A program made the position numbers and the translations under genes. Source: Myxocyprinus asiaticus (lineage: Eukaryota; Chordata; Actinopteri; Cypriniformes; Catostomidae). Taken from it: a stretch of DNA of 64,000 bases. Where the stretch lies: the NCBI RefSeq assembly GCF_019703515.2, contig NC_059347.1, positions 23,988,501-24,052,500 of the forward strand. The letters run 5' to 3'. The notes below the pieces were generated by a model. The model made no database searches, was not told the origin of the DNA, and saw nothing but the letters and a program-made list of their open reading frames with translations. The stretch's first letter is position 1. Each line of letters opens with the position of its first letter. This document shows positions 33,102-45,880 of the stretch, one piece after another.

Positions 33102-33109
33102 GCCACGAT

Positions 33110-34800
33110 AGATGAGATGTCACATTCAAAATGCTAAATTTAAAGAAACCCAGCAGAACCACGAGTCGGATGCCACTTTTCAGCTATAAGTGCTAGATAT
33201 AGCAAGACAGTTGTTCCTTGTTGTAAAAATTACACTTGTTTAACAAAACTAGAGTCAATTATTTTCAGTTGTTGTTACTATGTCATATATTCAGGTCATG
33301 GGACAATGCCCACGTTCCCATATGAAGTACGTCCAGGAATGTGTTCATACAACTAACCTGCATACCTAAAGAACATACATTTTTAACAGCCAAGAAGTAT
33401 GTTCTTCATCACATGCAGTAGACACTCTGAAAGTACGCGAATTCAGACGCAGCCATTATCATCATAATAATTTGAGAGAGTGAAAAGCTGAAATTAAAAA
33501 TTTACCTTTTTTTATTTTTTTTATTTTCAGATTTTCTTAGTATTTGGTACATGTGCCACTTTTGCTGACAGCATGCACTCAAGCTGGCATGAACTTGACA
33601 AGTATGTACAAAACCTGATGATCCCTGTTATCCCAACATGATTTCAGAATGTTCCAAAGAGCAAAGATATTGTGTGCTTCAGTGGAAACAAAGAAATCTT
33701 TCGTTTTGTACAGTTAACATAGTCAATGTTACGAAATTGCTTATTTGATTAGTGACCTAAAAAAGTGCAGAATCTTAAATATTTCTTCTTTATTTTACAT
33801 CAAAATGTTTCTCTTTTTTCCCTTTTTATTTCTTTTTTTTCTGTTTTCTTTTTTATTCTAAATTTTTCATTATTATTCATCTAAATTATTTCCAGGTTCC
33901 ATCAGGACTTTTGGACTCCACTGAGTACATTATTACATGTACTTCAACAGTCCTCAAAGTACATACTCACCTTCTCATACCCTTGTGCATCTCCATGTTG
34001 CCCCTAACAAGGCCTCTCTACATAAACCTCCTTATCAAATACCATCAGATGCCCAAATGTGAGAAGCAGCCCCTTGTCGTACCCTTTCCCTATACAGTCC
34101 CACCTGCAGAGAATGGATCCAGAGCTCCATTGTTCCGGCCACTAGATTAACTTTCAAGTCCATTCACAAACCAATGTGGCTCTTGAGTATGACATCAAAA
34201 TAATGTCGATCAATCCATTTAATAGTAACGGCTTATAATGGGCTACTGTTGCAGCTGAAACACTATCGGTGATGCTGAACAATGGTCAAACAGGTGTGAG
34301 AGGAAACCAAAGTGCAGGGTTACACCTTATCAGGCTTTAGATAAGAGGATACGGTTATAGAGGCTAGAATTACTACAGTCTCACTGACCGGTTACTGTAG
34401 TACAGAATAGCCAGTCCTCCAAACTAACAAGCATTCTCACAACAAGAAACGGTATCATGTATTGAGCCTTCGGGATGGCCTGAGGAAATTGACTGAAGAC
34501 GAAAAAAACAAAGAGGGCTGTGGAAAGGAGCTTGATGCTTGTCAGAGGCAGGGCAGGGTAGAGGCCTTGGGTAAAGCTAGATTGACAAGAGAAGGTGAGC
34601 TCGGATCAACAAGACACCCAAACGCACCCAAACACACTCATAGTCACACACATAACTGGGCAGATGGCCAGATGTGTGAGGGTGTGTGACAGGATGATGG
34701 ACGTGGAGGGGGTGGATATATGCACACACACTCAGTGGATCGTGTAGGGGAACTTGTCAATGTCAGGAAAGATGAAAGTAGCCCAAAGTTACAAATAACT

Positions 34801-34832
<32 letters not shown>

Positions 34833-35180
34833 AGGGTCCTTTTTCAGGCTAGAGTCAGGTGTTTTGAACTGGAGCGATTTGCCAGGTGGTCATAAAGGGA
34901 AAAAGAAAGACTTAAAGAAAGAAAGAGGCTATGTTTACACCACAGGGGTGGGGGTGGGAATTAGATGTTTTGGCCTATCTGATTAAAATCCATCTGTTTT
35001 TGTAGTCTGAACAGGACAAAACCAAATAAACTCCAAATTTTACAAGCTTGATCCAAACCACAGTGATAGGTGGTTTGAAATCCAATTAAAATCAGATCGT
35101 TGTTAATGATTCTCGTCTGAATGGTCATATTGTATTTTTATGTGTTTTTCCATCATTTGTTTTGCACAAAGTGTTATTAC
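33110..35180. other. anonymous DNA, no gene seen
   Basis: T-rich 33,790-33,880, a (CA)n tract at 34,804-34,831 and otherwise unremarkable. A frame at 33,911-34,150 has no recognisable similarity. Confidence 0.45.
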
Positions 35181-35467
35181 ATCAGGTTCCCTTTCGGAGA
35201 ACTCAAGCTGCGTATGATCGCTGTGGGACACCGTCTGAGTGTCACGTGGTCTGAAGCCCTTATACTATCATGGCAATTTATTGGCTGATGGCGCTTAAGC
35301 GACGCCCCCTAGGGAGCTACGTCACAGGTTCCATAAAAGCGCTTGCTTTCACGCCATCGAGTCAGATTTTCTGTTGTTCAGTGCACAATCTCATCTGGTC
35401 CGTGTTGTAATAGAGACTCATGTTGAAGTGAGGATTATTATTTCTCCTTTTTGAGTGATAACACATA

Positions 35468-36941
35468 ATGAATTTTAAGAAGTGCTTACCTCTGTGTATG
35501 CAATTCATCATTGGTGAGGATTCCCATGACATGTGTGTTTCCTGTCTGGGGTTTTGCCACACGGAGGCCGCGTTGGAGGGTTCGGTTTACCCGCAGTGTG
35601 ATTTGATGAATGTCAGGATGCTCCGTGAAAGGCTTCCCTCCTTTGGAAGGAATTTAGTCAAGCCACGTGCTCATGCTGGCTGAGTGTCTGCCAGCGACGT
35701 GTGCCCGTGTGACTCGTGGGAGGCCGGCGTGGACGCAGAGGAGATGGGAGCTGAGCAGCAGGCCGACCTTCGGTTCTCTCTGTCACTCTACCTGGATTTG
35801 GCTCGATATTCTCCCGTGGATTTACACGCTGGGATTTGCATCCTAGCCCTGAGGCCCGCACAGCAGTTTCCTTCAGCGCTGAGGACGAGGACGCCATGTC
35901 TCTGGTGGCAGCGGATTCCGAGGATTTTGCCGGCAGCCAGGCTGAGGCCTTGCCTCCTAGCGGTTGAATTTCCAGGCCCTCGGTAACCTATACGGAGTTG
36001 CTGGAGTTTATAACACGTACAGTGGAGAAACTGCACCTGGACTGGCCGGCTGAATCGCAGTCGGAGGATCGTAAATCCATTTTGGGTGACTGTTTTATTA
36101 GCGGGCCAACACGCAACTATGCCTTGTAGGCTGCTCTCTTTTACCCGGACCTCCATCAGGAGATTTCGAAGTCCTGGGATCAACCTTACTCAGCCAGGAT
36201 TACAAACCAATCGGGCTCGAAGTTTTCTAATGTGTGTTGAAATTCCGACCACGGATATACTTCAGTCCCGGCGATGGAGGAGACGCTGGCAGCCCATCTC
36301 TTTCCTTCTTCGGTGGTCACATGGAAGTCGAGGCCTACACTTCCCTCGAAGCTGTGCAGGATGACTTCATCCTTGTTGAACAAAGCCTACCTTCAAGTCA
36401 AGTGGTTTCGGCTTTGCACACGCTGGCAGTTTTGCAAGCCTACCAAGCCCATTTTATGAGGGATTTAGATGAGGAAGCTGAGCTGGATACTAATTTGTCA
36501 CTGGGAGCTACCAAACACATTGCTCGTGCTGTTGGTCGGAATACGGAGGGCCTTGTGGCAGCGGAATGCCATTTGTGGCTTACGCTCATGGGTATTCGTG
36601 ACAAGGACAAGGACAAGGCCTTCCTAATGAAAGCCCCTATGTCCCTATGTGGGCTTTTCAGTGAAAAATTCTGTGCTGTAAAACAGCGGAATTCCGTATT
36701 CCAACAGATGCTTCCTCACAGAGAGAGAGAAAAGCCCGCTGCAGCTCTGGTGCGCTCACGATCGGCATCTTCGTATTGTCCCACCAGAGAGCCGCATAAG
36801 GCGCCAGACACGAGTTTTGCACTCCCTCAGAGGGATTGGGGTCCTCGTACATTCCCACCATCATGGGGGCATCCGCATAGGCATTTGGATGTTGGCCCGG
36901 CCCCTTTTAAATGGCCAGCAGGACACCAGAAGCAAGCCTGA
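35468..36941 (+). pseudogene. DIRS-type gag-like gene D, multiple frameshifts
   Basis: The start ATG 35,468 gives MNFKKCLPLCMQFIIGEDS with CVSCLGFCHTEAAL and YPQCDLMNVRML, the DIRS Cys/His cluster with one Cys replaced. Downstream pieces in other frames include LHLDWPAESQS, FYPDLHQEISKSWDQPYSAR (about 36,140-36,200), then MRDLDEEAEL, LGATKHIARAVGRNTEGLVA and HLWLTLMGIRDKDKDKAFLM at 36,460-36,630. The order matches gag C. At least three shifts and a stop at 35,681 make it non-functional. The C-terminal piece is better kept here than in copies A and B. Confidence 0.7.
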
Positions 36942-36949
36942 TGGACTTG

Positions 36950-38900
36950 TGGTGAAACGAAGGGTGAGCCCCCATTCAGTGAACGAAACTGGACTGTACA
37001 AACATATCCATTTCACTCTTTCTTGCTCTTCGGACAGTATCGGGATGTGTTCGCCATTGTACACACCTCGAACACCTGACAGCCAGAATATGGTTCAGTT
37101 TTCCCCTGCAGCTTGCACTGGGGATCGAACATTAAAAATATGCATCCCGAAATCAGCCTCTGTTTCCATGACCAAAGGTCTTGAGACATGCATAACAGAA
37201 TTTGATGTTCATTAAGCACAACTGTACACAAAACACACAGTGAACATATGCACCACACGTTGTCCCCCCATGAAGAATGCTGGAGCCATTGTAGCAAACC
37301 AGTTTTCTCAAATAAACATTCCCACCAATGTTCACACACTCTTCCCTGTTCAGAATACCAGGGAAAAGGTTTATTCTGTCGGCATCCCTGCTGTAAATGC
37401 ATTTCAGGGAACTCATCATTTATGCCTGAATACAATAAAGGCAGAAATATTATTAAATTCTGTAACGTCTGTGTAAGATCAGTGATGGCTAATTACACTT
37501 TGTTTGAAAAAAACCCTTTTAGCCTTTTGACATTTGCATATAAATTACTGACCTGGCCTCCGCGTTTACATTTATATGGGTGCTAAATTGCAGATGGTCT
37601 TTATCACTATCAAAAGGATGCTAAAACAGGTCGCCTCTGGAGTGTCTCCATCAAGCTTCAAACACATTCCACAGAAAGGGGGGTGACCCCCGTGCCAGGC
37701 ACCAGAGCAGTTGTCTGTCTCCAGTAATTCCAATACACGTCACACACACACCTAAAGACATTTTCTCTATTTAGGCCATAGTAAGCAGTTATAAATGTAT
37801 CTGCTATATGCATGTGTTGTATGTATATTCCCCTATTATATTAACTTAGTTAAAACCCTTTACTTGTATTAGTTAGACGTTAAATGCCTATATTCAAGTG
37901 TATGAGTGTATCTCTGCTTTAATATCGTCTGGAGGTTACCTTCTTGGTATCAAAATGATCTTCTCTTTATTTCTCACACAATAATGTACACCATGTGATC
38001 GTGAAATGCATTGAACAATTCTTACTATGTTTTGAATTAAAAGCTGCACTAGCGGTCCAGATCAGCAATAAAATGCGAATGGGCCATAAACGGAGACAAA
38101 GGATGTCTCTCCCGCTCAAAATGCATGCCTCTGATTGGCCACTCCACCCACAAAATGGGTGCGGCAATGAACTAGTAAAACTCCAGAACGCAGACTAATC
38201 ATCGCTCAAAACTCTTCTTCTTGAGACCAACACACTCCAAAACTCTCCTCTTGAGTTTAACCTTCTGGCAGTGTTTACCTTCAAGTAACTTTGTGGATTT
38301 GCTGTGGACTTCTTCAACTCACTCCTAAAGAAATCGTCGAGAACCTCGTCTACCGCATCAAGACTCTTATTCAGCAACAAACCAATGCAAGTAACCATTT
38401 ACAACTGATTAGATGCGCGTTTAAGTTTGAACCCCTTTTAAGGTGAATTGTGCCTCTGATGATTCTCATTTAGGTTGTGGTTAATTGATGTGAAATACTG
38501 CCTTCTTTGCTCTCTCTCTCTCCTTTCCTTACTTTCCTTCATTCTATATATGTATGTTTTGCTTAGTTTGTTTGTATGTTAGTTATAGTTTCATTTATTA
38601 AATCCCTTATATTCACAGTTGATTGTCTCTGTGTTCCGCTCACAATTCAAAGTCACTGAATGTTGCTTCTTGCTACATGCTAAACTACTGCTAGCACTGT
38701 ATAAGTAGGAGGGCTATTGTTCCTTGGCCAGGAAAGTAATCTTCATAGAATTGATAAATAATTATATTGTCTGCTCAGTGGACGGACAGATCAAGTAATT
38801 GTAATATCGATTCTGCTACAGTTAATTCTAAGATCTAATCTAAATATTTATTATTAATTATAACCAGTTATAATTAATTATAAATAATTCCCTTTTTAAG
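36950..38900. other. unassigned stretch inside DIRS D, possible inserted element
   Basis: About 1.9 kb separates gag from RT, much more than the short linker expected. Part of 36,950-37,480 may be degraded DIRS sequence. The part from about 37,490 to 38,900 is AT-rich, unlike the DIRS, and contains a CCAAT-type TGATTGGCC at 38,131, a promoter-like GCAATAAAATG at 38,065 and TTATTAAATCCC near 38,598. That would suit a long LTR, but I found no TG...CA pair with a duplication. No ORF with similarity is present. Confidence 0.4.
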
Positions 38901-39015
38901 CTAATTTGCTACAATTCCATTCAACCAGCCACAATAGTAGACGCAAAGTCCCCCTCCGCTGTGCTTCTGGTTGTGGGGCAGTCACCAAAAGTAAGCCAAG
39001 CATGCCATCTAGTGG

Positions 39016-40385
39016 TTACAGGTCACGCTACAGGCAAGAGCCATGCATTATTTCCTCTGTTTGCCTGTCTAGCGGCTTGGCAGCAGTTGCAGATCATTTC
39101 AAACTGGGTACTTCGAACGATAGAGCATGGCTATGTCATTCAGTTCAGGCACGCTCCGCCAGTATTCAATGGGGTTGTTCCGACAGATGTTTCTGTTCAG
39201 CAAGCCCCGTTTTTGATTCGGGAAATTCACCCTCTCTTAGAAAAAGGGGCAATAGATGATTATTACCCTTTCTCTGAGAGAATGCTGCTTTTACAACCAT
39301 TATTTTCTGGTCCCAAAAAAAGACGGCAGCTTGAGTCCCGTTATGGATTTGAAAAATTTGAATTTCACCCTAATGAAATGTCAATTCAGAATGCTGACAC
39401 AGAAACAAATAATGTCACAAGTACGGCCGCAGGACTGATTTGTGACAATAGATTTGAAGGATGCTTATTTCCATATTCAGATTGCGCCGAAGTGCAGGCA
39501 TTTTCTCAGATTCACTTTCAGGGGCAAAGCGTACCAATTTTGCGCCCTTCCATTTGGACTTGCACTGGCACCACGCACTTTCTCAAAATGCATGGATGCA
39601 GCTCTGACATCCTTGAGGCTTCAAGGCATCTGCATTTTGAATTATCTCGACAATTGGTTGGTGTTAGCTCACTCAGAGATTTGGCTGCCCAACATCGAGA
39701 TGTCGTTCTCAGCCATTTGAGCAATCTAGGGCTGCGTGTAAACCTAGACAAGAGCATCCTGTTGCCAAGGCAACACACTTTGTTTCTAGGATTGGAGCTG
39801 AACTCGCAGGCGATGAAGGCATGCCTGTCTCCAGCTCATGTTCTGTCATTACGCCAGTGTCTAGCAATGTTCAGAGTGGGACATGTTCTCCCTGCGAGAA
39901 CATTTCACAGGCTTTTAGGGCTCGTCATCGCGGCGTCCGCTGTCATTCCCCTGGGCATGTTGCATGTGAGACCTTTTCAGTGCTGGATGAACTCCACAAA
40001 GGGACTTCAACCACTGACGAATGCGCTTCGTTCCTTCAGAGTGACATGTGGGTGCTACCAAACTCTGCTGCCATGGAAATGGAGAGCGTTCCGCTGGGAC
40101 AGGTGTGTTGCCGCAAGGTTATAATGACAGACACCTCCTCCACGGGTTGGGGCACTGTACACAAAGGTCATTCAGCCTATGGAGTCAGGATGGGCCAGCG
40201 GCAATATTGGCACATAAACTGGCTGGAGATGCTCACGGTGCTGCTGGCATTAAGGCTTTTCCTTCCGGAAATTCAGGACAGCCATGTCCTCATCCGGTTG
40301 GACAACAGGACGGTGGTGTCCTACATCAATCGCCAGGGAGAGGTGCGCTCTCATGCCATGCTGAGGCTGGCACGTTGCATTTTTC
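39016..40385 (+). pseudogene. DIRS reverse transcriptase and RNase H, inactive
   Basis: RT starts around RTIEHGYVIQF and PPVFNGVVPTD, with IREIHPLLEKGAIDD. A shift near 39,262 leads to HYFLVPKKDGSLSPVMDLK and FRMLTQ. A TGA at 39,436 replaces the Trp of RPQDW. Next are VTIDLKDAYFHIQI (motif A, catalytic Asp present), LPFGLALAPRTFSKCMDAAL (motif B) and NYLDNWLV at 39,640-39,663, where the second Asp of the usual YLDD is Asn. After a shift near 39,690 comes NLGLRVNLDKS with FLGLELNSQAMKA. RNase H follows in another frame: MTDTSSTGWGTVHKG, HINWLEMLTVLLAL, VLIRLDNRTVVSYINRQGE. In life it would copy element RNA and remove it from hybrids. The gene is disabled in several ways. Confidence 0.8.
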
Positions 40386-40460
40386 TGTGGGCATTTAATT
40401 GCAATTAATCACAGAAAATTGTGTGATTAATTAGTTTACAAATTTTAATCGATTCACAGC

Positions 40461-40532
<72 letters not shown>
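40386..40532. repeat. AT-rich repeat fragment and (TA)n tract before Tc1 element
   Basis: TTTAATTGCAATTAATCACA, GATTAATTAG and TTTTAATCGATTCACAGCC resemble the end of a fish hAT-type MITE. A TA tract follows from 40,464 to 40,532, where the Tc1-like element has inserted. Confidence 0.5.
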
Positions 40533-40535
<3 letters not shown>

Positions 40536-41780
40536 TATATTGCCAAAAGTATTCGCTCACCCATCCAAATAATTGAATTCAGGTGTTCCAATCACTTCCA
40601 TGGCCACAGGTGTATAAAATGAAGCACCTAGGCATGCAGACTGCTTCTACAAACATTTGTGAAAAAATGGGCCGCTCTCAGGAGCTCAGTGCATTCCAGC
40701 GTGGTACTGTGATAGGATGCCACCTGTGCAACAAGTCCAGTCGTGAAATTTCCTCGCTACTAAATATTCCACAGTCAACTGTCAGTGGTATTATAACAAA
40801 GTGGAAGCGATTGGGAATGACAGCAACTCAGCCATGAAGTGGTAGACCACGTAAAATGACAGAGCGGGGTCAGCGGATGCTGAGGCGCATAGTGCGCAGA
40901 GGTCGCCAACTTTCTGCAGAGTCAATCACTACAGACCTCTAAAGTTCATGTGGCCTTCAGATTAGCTCAAGAACAGTGCGTAGAGAGCTTCATGGAATGG
41001 GTTTCCATGGCCGAGCAGCTGCATCCAAGCCATACATCACCAAGTGCAATGCAAAGCATCAGATGCAGTGGTGTAAAGCACGCTGCCACTGGACTCTAGA
41101 GCAGTGGAGATGCGTTCTCTGGAGTGACGAATCACACTTCTCCATCTGGCAATCTGATGGACGAGTCTGGGTTTGGCAGTTGCCAGGAGAACGGTACTTG
41201 TCTGACTGCATTGTGCCAGCTGTGAAGTTTGGTGGAGGGGGGATTATGGTGTGGGGTTGTTTTTCAGGAGCTGGGCTTGGCCCCTTAGTTCCAGTGAAAG
41301 GAACTCTGAATGCTTCAGCATACCAAGAGATTTTGGACAATTCCATGCTCCCAACTTTGTGGGAACAGTTTGGGGATGGCCCCTTCCTGTTCCAACATGA
41401 CTGCGCACCAGTGCACAAAGCAAGGTCCATAAAGACATGGATGAGCAAGTTTGGTGTGGAAGAACTTGACTGGCCTGCACAGAGTCCTGACCTCAACCCG
41501 ATAGAGCACCTTTGGGATGAATTAGAGCGAAGACTGCGAGCCAGGCCTTCTCGTCCAACATCAGTGTCTGACCTCACAAATGCGCTTCTGGAAGAATGGT
41601 CAAAAATTCCCATAAACACACTCCTAAACCTTGTGGAAAGCCTTCCCAGAAGAGTTGAAGCTGTTATAGCTGCAAAGGGTGGGCCGACGTCATATTAAAC
41701 CCTATGGATAAAGAATGGGATGTCACTTAAGTTCATATGCGTCTAAAGGCAGATGAGCGAATACTTTTGGCAATATAGTG
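40533..41780 (+). mobile_element. Tc1-like transposon 1 (DD34E), complete ends
   Basis: The terminal inverted repeats begin CACTATATTGCCAAAAGTAT and continue TCGCTCA at both ends (40,533 and 41,780 reversed). TA lies on both sides (40,531-40,532 and 41,781-41,782), the Tc1/mariner target, here within a TA tract. The 1,248-bp length is usual for a short-ended Tc1 element. It carries one transposase gene on the + strand. Confidence 0.9.
40633..41698 (+). pseudogene. Tc1-like transposase with two nonsense codons
   Basis: The frame runs without indels from about 40,633 (MQTASTNICEKMGRSQELSA) to a stop at 41,696-41,698. It is broken by TGA at 40,835 (QPxSGRPRK, so probably Arg CGA lost by CpG decay) and TAA at 40,940 ([11 protein letters not shown], probably Gln). 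The N-terminus has the paired helix-turn-helix (TSSREISSLLNIPQSTVSG-like) followed by GRPR. The catalytic core shows [21 protein letters not shown] and [14 protein letters not shown], with exactly 34 residues between the second Asp and the Glu (DD34E). It also has [12 protein letters not shown]. Transposase would cut at the inverted repeats and reinsert at TA. The many intact motifs suggest a fairly young copy. Confidence 0.85.
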
Positions 41781-41879
41781 TATATATACAGCATACTGTC
41801 TGTACATACATATACATAAATACATTATGTATATATTATATACAGATAGACAGATCTAAAGCATGTCTCTAGACAACCT

Positions 41880-42780
<901 letters not shown>

Positions 42781-45386
42781 GTTCGGAAAGACTGAGCAGT
42801 CAAGAGACCCTTACATACAGAGGAGTCATTTTATCAGCAGCATCTAAACAGGCTAAGAGGCACTTTCAAAGGGGCACTTCAGTCAGGTGTGTGTGATTGT
42901 GTGAGTAGAAAGGGTATCCACTAAAATGAGTGGCCAATACTGAGCTCGAAGCAAGTGGGCCACTTCACATGAGGGTATCTTCAACTTATCCAACACCTCA
43001 TTTTGGCATAGTTTCTGCCATTTGATAGGGTGTTCGGGATGGCAAAATCCATGCATTTAGATTAACCCATCACTCCGAGTAGTGTCCCCAATAATATCAA
43101 CACTGATTAATGAATGAGTAATGACAGCTTCTGAATTAACAAGCTTCATATGGGACAAAAGGACTTTATGTATCATTTTTGGTGTGGGGGCAGTGTGGGG
43201 TATTATTTTACAGTTATCAGCATTATCATGCATGTTTTTTGTGCAAAAATTGAGTTTAAGTATAACATAACAATAATGATTTATGAAATACTAATAAAGA
43301 TCATTTTCCCATGCAGCCACCGCCTAAAGCAGACCAGCGCTAACTGTAGAAGATTGTTTATCCTCATCTGCAGAAACATTTCTGTTTATTTCATATCTCT
43401 GAAGTATTCCCAAAATGAGGCACCTGCGTACACTGCCACCCGTCTGCTTGTTTTCTCTGTGTCTGGAAAATAACAAATCAGGGTCTTGCATTATTTCCGG
43501 CGTGGCGTGGAATGAAAGGTCCTTGCCCCGCGCTTTCTCCCTTGAGCGCATATTGATTGCAACAATGCCTCAGTGCCGACAATAGCGCTGAGGGGTCAAC
43601 ACCATTTCCATTAGAAAGTTTGCGAGTTTCAATTCAGTGTTTTTTCCCCTATCGCTGTCTTTTCTAAATGCTAGCGCTCCCCTCCCCAACCCTAGCCATC
43701 CTCTGCCACTATTTCAATGTCTGAGGGTGTGTTTTGCAACTTAAACCACTCACCCTTGGCTCTGTAAGTGGGTGTTGCAGTGCCTATAGGAGCCAGGGTT
43801 CTCATCCGCCACAAGAGAGTGTTAACCCACATAACTGGGTCAAAGTGGCACCGCAGGAGTGAAGAGCTACTTTTGTACTGTGCGCATGTGTAAGTATGTG
43901 TATGTGAATGTATTCGAGTGCCTCAGGTCTTGTGAATCACATTTCCTGATGCTCTAGGATGGCATTATATAATGTGTAGTGCAGGGAGAAACTTACCAGA
44001 TGAAAACATTGTCTAGGTGTCGTCCACTTCTTCTCTGGGCATGGCTGTTTCACATGAGGAAATTAAGCTCAGTACACTGAAATGAGAGAGAACATTAAAT
44101 GAGACAAATACAGCAGTGTCTGCTTTCTTTGAGTTGAGTTATAGAAATTAAAAAGTTGTATGCATAGTTAGTGCTGTGAAATGTACATAATTAAGTGTGT
44201 CATCAAAATCAGGGAACAATATACAGTAAACAATAAACAGTCAACTCGCGCCACTGGTTGAGTAACGTTGTTGGGGCAGGTCTAAGCGGGTCACTCAAAA
44301 CAAATGGAGACATTTTCAAAGTGCCACAGAAAGACAGTTCTTACAGTTTTTGAGAAAATGTACCTATGAATGGCTTATGTTAAGTTGTCTCTGCATATTA
44401 AGCTGGGATAGGAGAAAGTATTTTAACACAGAAAAAGTTACATACATCAGCTTTAAGGTTCACCAGGTCTTGTGTTCCTTGTAACTCAAACTCATGACCT
44501 TGGCATTGCTAGTACCATGCTCTACCATTCGAACTTTAGAACAACTGCAGATACATACAGTATATATCAGTCTGTGCCATAATTATTTAAACTACTTTAA
44601 GTGTGAATATGAAAATCATAATATTAAGACTTTAATTTGTGCTTCCTCTTTGCTGTGGCCTTATTTAAGAAAAATTCCATCCTTCAGCCTTTATAAATTT
44701 TGATTAATGCCAGCCAGGATTGGAGTCCAGGCCTGAGGTCTCTCCTGTACACCCCCAGAAATAATGAGCCTTCAAGAATAAAGAATATGCTTGGGAGGGA
44801 TAAATGTACATATTTTGACATAGCCATCTACCATATTCAAATGAAATGAAGAGGTGAGGTGCCTTACGCTGATTAAATTTGTTCTAGACCACTGTACTGT
44901 GCTCTTCATTCGTATTTAACTGTCAAAAGCTCTTTCCTGGATTCAGAGGTGCCACTAGCCCTTTTGCATGTTTTCTATAAATACAGACACTGCAGTGAGT
45001 TTAGCTGCCATGTCACTAGCACTGAGTCCAAAGTCTTCTGGGATTGTTACAATCTCAGAGGCTCCAGCCAATCATAGTCGACTTTGAGAGTGTCCATACA
45101 GACACAAGGCAAGCCCGGTCTCTCTTTCAGAGCAGAGAGCATAATTTACTTAAGATTGTCAGGGGAGAAAAACCTCAAAGCAAATGCGTAGTAATAAATT
45201 GTAACATATGCTGCATATGTTTGACCCACGACCCCTGGCATTTGGAGGCAGCTTCGAGCTCAGGAATTTCTCTGAAAAGAAATGGCAAGTGAAAGGGAAA
45301 AAAATAGTACTGGACAAAAAAGGAAAAGGGGAGAAAATGTGAAAAAAAAGCAAGAAAAAAAAAAAGGACAGAGAATTTGGAGACAG

Positions 45387-45389
<3 letters not shown>
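42781..45389. other. anonymous DNA, no gene seen
   Basis: Complex blocks at 43,480-43,640 and 44,850-45,020 could be conserved non-coding sequence. Frames in this region are short and show no known domain. A-rich 45,295-45,365 precedes the TA tract at 45,390-45,443. Confidence 0.4.

Positions 45390-45443
<54 letters not shown>
45390..45443. repeat. (TA)n microsatellite
   Basis: 54 bp of TA. Confidence 0.95.
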
Positions 45444-45450
<7 letters not shown>

Positions 45451-45773
45451 GGTCTGTTCTAATACTCAATTCTTATTGGCTGGGATGCATGCACGTGCTG
45501 TGCAGTTCAAACCGTTGAATGGACAGGTAGTTCCAGTCATTTTTAATCCCCTTTTGACATTAATGTGCTGTTTGTAACCATAGCAACTTAACATTACAGA
45601 GGAGCAAGCAGAGCGAACTACAGCAACTGAAAACATTTCCTAACCACTTTCATCAGCATAGCTAATTTAATGGAATTCAGCTTGTTTTGCTGATAGGGTG
45701 ATAGACTGAAATCAGGAACTATTAAATGTGTATTTCACTGTCCAGCAAGGCGATGCAAGACGATTTAAACCAG

Positions 45774-45880
45774 GGGTGTCAAACTCATTTTAGGTCGAGG
45801 GCCAGATTGGACTGTATGAGCATCACTGTATGAAGGCCGAGCTGTTCCTCAATAGGCGAGAGACAAATGTTTGGCCCACA
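45774..45880 (+). mobile_element. left-end fragment of a hAT (Charlie-like) element
   Basis: CAGGGGTGTCAAACTCATTT followed by TAGGTCGAGGGCCAGATTGG is the well-known outer end of hAT-Charlie-type elements. The matching right end is not found downstream, so this is a truncated fragment whose inner limit is uncertain. Confidence 0.5.

Larger units (their letters stand above)
35185..40385 (+). mobile_element. DIRS-type retroelement D, 3' truncated and interrupted
   Basis: The leader begins GGTTCCCTTTCGGAGAACTC, has CCATAAAAGCGC (TATA-like, about 35,332) and differs from those of copies A-C. Then come gag (35,468-36,941), an unrelated or unassignable stretch (36,950-38,900), RT (39,016-39,830) and RNase H (about 40,090-40,385). 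The recombinase and the right terminal repeat are missing: the element stops at about 40,385, where AT-rich sequence leading into a TA tract begins. Orientation is + throughout. Confidence 0.75.

Noticed and set aside
33911..34150. 79-codon frame as an exon
   Set aside because: No similarity recognised, no convincing splice pair and no neighbouring exons.
38961..40124. 387-codon frame as an intact protein
   Set aside because: Only its beginning and end follow the RT frame. The middle is out of frame, and the true RT continues in other frames with a stop and shifts.
41059..41619. 186-codon minus-strand frame
   Set aside because: Antisense shadow of the Tc1-like transposase, with no domain of its own.
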